A stretch of 64,000 bases of DNA from Salvator merianae (lineage: Eukaryota; Chordata; Lepidosauria; Squamata; Teiidae), in contig QVOM02000021.1 of NCBI GenBank assembly GCA_003586115.2, positions 12,364,478-12,428,477 of the forward strand, read 5' to 3'. The first letter of the stretch is position 1; each line of letters starts with the position of its first letter. Below, one piece after another: positions 60,520 to 64,000 of the stretch. The translations under genes and the position numbers were made by a program. Below the pieces are notes generated by a model. That model did not search any database and had not been told where the DNA came from. It was given only the letters and a program-made list of their open reading frames with translations.

Positions 60520-61600
60520 AAAGGCTTTCTATGAAGAATTCAAATGAAATATTTCAACACATTCTTTGGATCTGCATTTTACCCCAGAATACTGCAGAAG
60601 GGAAACTCCTATCAGCAATTGAGCTGCTGCATTCTGCACTAGCTCCAGCTTCTGTGCTGTCTTCAAGGGTAGCTCCATGTAGAGCACATCACAGCAGTCT
60701 AATCTGAAGGCTACCAGAGCACAGAAATTCACATGGACAAGTTATCCCTATCCAGGAAAGGCCAAAGCTAGAAAACTAGTGGAAGATGGAAGTAGGCACT
60801 CCTGGCTAGAGCTGTCACATGGGTCTCAAATGACAACTGTGAATCCAGGAGCACCTCCAGATCACATCCCCATTCTTTCTAGAATAAAAGAACCGCATTC
60901 AGAATTAGGTGTTTTTTAAATTCGTGGGCTTAGGATTCCAAGACACACAGTACCTTCATCCTGTATTGATTGCACATTTATTTGTCCACATGCAATCCAT
61001 TACTGCCTCCAGGCAGCAGCTGAGCACCTGAGCTGCTCCCCATGACTCTGAAGAGTTGTGTGCCATCAACATATTGATGGCACCTCACTCCAAAACTCCT
61101 GATGGCTTCATATAGATATTAAAGAGCATAGGAGATAGATCCAACCTCTAGGGAACTCCACATGAAAGTTCCTAGGGCATCAAACAAAAGCTGCCCATTG
61201 GTACTTTCTGCAGACTCAAAGACAGGAGGTGAACCACTCCAAATCCCAGTCCCCAAAGCCACTTCAGAAGGATACTGTATCAAAAACCACTGAAAGATTG
61301 AGGAGAACCAACAGGATCACACTGCCCTTGTCCCACTCCTGATAAAGGTCATCCATCAGAGCAACCAAGAAAGTCTCCACCTAAGCCCCCACCTGAAACC
61401 AGATTAGAATGGGTCTAGATAATCTGTTTCCTTCAAGCATGCCTGCAGATGCATAGCCACCATCCTCTCTAACTTCTTGCCCAAAATAGGAAGTGGATAT
61501 AACACAGCTTTCTTTAGTGCCCAGCTGGCACTTCTTCCTCCCACAAAGAGACATTCATCACTCCCTGCACCCTCCTAGCCATACTAACTTTTATTAGCTA
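60520..61600 (-). mobile_element. L2-like LINE, reverse transcriptase fragment
   Basis: From high to low coordinate the minus strand shows a degraded GVPQGS-like region near 61165, CHQYVDGTQLF near 61075 (catalytic box with the second Asp replaced by Gly) and a LDSQLSFETHVTALARSAYF block near 60830. A 67-codon frame (60732-60529) then carries RLDCCDVLYMELPLKTAQKL and LVQNAAAQLL. The 3' third is missing. Frame breaks throughout. Confidence 0.85.
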
Positions 61601-62639
61601 TGATGGACAGAGATCAAGGAGACAAGTACTTGGCCAAACCCCTGCTGAAAGTTTTCAACTAATAGTTCAAAGCAGCCTTTAGATCTATAAATGCTACATA
61701 CAAACGTGCATTTAAATAGCTGTAATATTTGGTTACTAGAAAGGAAAGCACCACATAGTGGTTAATGCTAGCAAAACCCTTACAGAAAATGCCTATTCAT
61801 TATTTAGTTTATATTTAGTTTCAAACTATGTAAAGGCGTTTCCATCTAAATCAGAGATATGTAACTTGCCTACAACCAACAATAGGTCAACAATTTCCAG
61901 GATTTTGATGAGCATCTTTTTTTAGAGAGAGAAATAATTATTCTCTGTGCCCAGGAAATAAGGATAACACCTGTACTGCTGACATAAGTAAACAGCACAG
62001 ATAACACTAGGGACCACCAGTGAATGCTAGCTTTTAATAGCTGCGAAAGAATTCTGTCTTGGTCTCAATTTCATAATGAGGTTTTGTATTTCTTTTTGGG
62101 ATGCAGATTTCCACTCTGGAAGACTTATTTTTCTTTCCCTGTAATTTATATTGTACTTTCAATTGATAATAAGACTGAGATAAGCAACTAAGATCATTTT
62201 TTCCTATATTGTTTACAGCACTCTTTAGCTGACATGCACACTCTCTATGAAACCAATGAAAGCCACTCAATCTTTTATGGTGATACGTAGAATTTCTATT
62301 TACTGTCTATTCAAGCGCTATTAGTAAAGTGAAGTAACTATCATCTTTCTCTACACACTGTAGCTTCATTATTATAGTAGCTAATTTTAAATAGGGTCTG
62401 TCTGCTTCTTGGAGTTCCAGAGACAGAGGCAGGTGGATCACCTGAGGGGAGTGAAGGAGAAAGAGTAAGCTGGGAAGGTACTCCATCAGCTACCAGCACT
62501 GGCTCCTGCCTCCCTTAATAGTAATCCAAAGAGCAATCCTGTCTGAGCGCAGTGGATGAGAAGGACCAAGCTGGGAAGATTCTCTATTAGTTCCCAGTGG
62601 AGACCCAACCTCATGAATGAGTTCTAAGTAGGGTAGCTG

Positions 62640-62716
62640 CAATTTGTTATGCAAATCCCTCTGGGACCTCAGGGTGAAGAATGGTATACCGATGCAAACA
62701 TAAATAAATAAATGCC
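62640..62716 (+). mobile_element. L2-like LINE 3' end
   Basis: 'ccctctgggacctcagggtg' and 'aagaatggtataccgatgc' with an (AAAT)n tail to 62713 match the L2-like 3' end in sense orientation. Confidence 0.6.
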
Positions 62717-64000
62717 CCTCCACAACAAAACTTTTAATCATTTCAAGATGTTAGTGTATGTACAAGTTGTTGTCCTTTAGCATCTGTAATGCTTATCTTG
62801 TTACTAGCAGGATAAGACATATCTCAGACTAGTTTTACTTTTGATCTATACCATCTCTGTTAACCATCCAACATTGACTTGCAATCATTCCTTAGTGACG
62901 ACAAAAAGGATGTAAACACTATCCAGTTATTAGGGTCCACATGTGCATTCAAATTTCTCATTATAAGGAGTGTACTGTAGAGAACTGCGATTCTAAAGTC
63001 ATTATTGCATTTATTATTGCTTTGAAAGATACTGGCGTAAGTATATATTTATTAATAGTAAAGTTATCATAGTAAAGTTGTTTCAGTGTGACAAGGCCAA
63101 CTGCAGTGAAATTAAGGCAGTCTGGCAACCATCTAAATAATGCATTACGAATTGTAATGATTAAAATTACCAGACCTGCTCTTACTTCCCAGAGTAGCTG
63201 GATAAATAAGCAATGATATTTTGGGTTATATATCTGGAGAAGTCTACTATATTCTTACTCTAAGTTTCCTCAAAGAGAATAATTTCAAAAATTTTCAGAA
63301 ACGTAATAACCTTCAGGTTTCTTTCCTTGGCAGTTCAGCTGGACAGGAAAACAGAGATGGTATCTAATTTCCCATCTGAATCTATAAACATATACTCATT
63401 ATTTGTTTTAATAACTGACTGCTCCAAGATTTATGGCTTAGCAAAGATCTTTCCATGGGTACTCTTTATTACTGGCTTTTAAGAACTGATGCTAATAATT
63501 TTTTAACTCTTTTAAATGAAGAGACTTTAGCATCTTCTTTGTGATTAGATAGTTTCTCAAATTAAAATTCCTTAAGAATTAATAATTAGTTAGACTGTTT
63601 TCCAGTGTCTTTACATTGCCTGCAGAGCTTGCTGTAAATGTTCTCATTTTGTAGATGCCGTCTTTTATTCTGACTCCTGATTAGGTTAAGACATCAAGCC
63701 AAGAAGCGAAGTTCAGGCACCCACTGTTACTGTACAGCAGACAGTTTTTAAGAGAACAAGAGCGTCAATTTCTCTCTGCATTCAGACTATTTATTTCATA
63801 ATTCACAGACTAGCTTTCCAGAAAATGAAAAATTTGTCTCCAAGGTTTGGAAGAGAGCCTCCTGTAAGAAAGCCCAGGTCATAAAGCATGACAATGAGGC
63901 AGTGAGCTCTGGTGCTGGTGGCAGCTGAAACTTCATGCGAAAGAACTTCATGCAAAGGAAACAGGGCTCCTTGGAAGAAGATTTTTTTTCTGCCAAACTA

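Larger units (their letters stand above)
57941..64000 (-). other. IPO11 upstream intron (partial)
   Basis: At least 6 kb of intron. I looked on the minus strand for the exon expected upstream (segment ending near FKGIIEGE) and did not find it. 58400-58990 is GC-richer and may be an old inverted-repeat element ('gggccatctgcac' near 58490, weakly matched near 58960). 62440-62640 has an internal direct repeat about 105 bases apart ('aagctgggaag'). 62720-64000 holds nothing recognised. Confidence 0.75.

Noticed and set aside
1..64000. CRISPR arrays, operons, prokaryotic features
   Set aside because: The window is vertebrate nuclear DNA with spliced genes; no regularly spaced repeat arrays were seen.

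Overview
This is AT-rich vertebrate nuclear DNA. The mix of repeats (CR1, RTE-BovB, an L2-like LINE, L1-like and DIRS-like elements, tRNA-derived SINEs and several non-autonomous DNA transposons), together with an amniote gene pair, suggests a non-avian reptile, most likely a squamate. The organism call is inference from repeat content and remembered gene structure; no search was possible.

Two real genes are visible, both on the minus strand. The last five coding exons of IPO11 (importin-11, about 194 C-terminal residues) lie at 57940-57827, 56710-56589, 48520-48425, 47781-47697 and 36453-36289. All have consensus splice sites and matching phases. The 8 kb intron between the second and third of these holds LRRC70 (synleurin), a one-exon-coding leucine-rich-repeat membrane protein at 53563-55440, in the same orientation as its host. 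This nesting is the known human arrangement. A probable spliced leader for LRRC70, with a short upstream ORF, lies at about 55815-56000.

Layout: 1-36288 is intergenic DNA downstream of IPO11 with no supportable host gene. It is a graveyard of elements: an L2-like LINE endonuclease region (6.1-7.8 kb), CR1-type LINEs (8.1-8.6, 14.2-15.7 and 27.0-27.7 kb), a DIRS-like tyrosine-recombinase remnant (10.5-12.2 kb), terminal-inverted-repeat elements (9.4-10.3, 22.0-22.5 and 29.9-30.9 kb), an L1-like insert with clear target-site duplications (18.8-19.4 kb) and a 2.2 kb BovB copy containing a 167 bp palindrome (31.0-33.2 kb). The IPO11 introns carry more of the same, including a long L2-like fragment (43.5-45.0 kb), a near-perfect hairpin transposon (45.5 kb) and a small inverted-repeat element (59.5 kb). 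From 57941 to 64000 is upstream IPO11 intron; the next upstream exon was looked for and not found.

I found no new multi-gene system. The most interesting material is structural: fold-back elements, a palindrome inside BovB, a tandem duplication just 5' of CR1 ORF1, and two L2-like copies that share the same lost catalytic aspartate.
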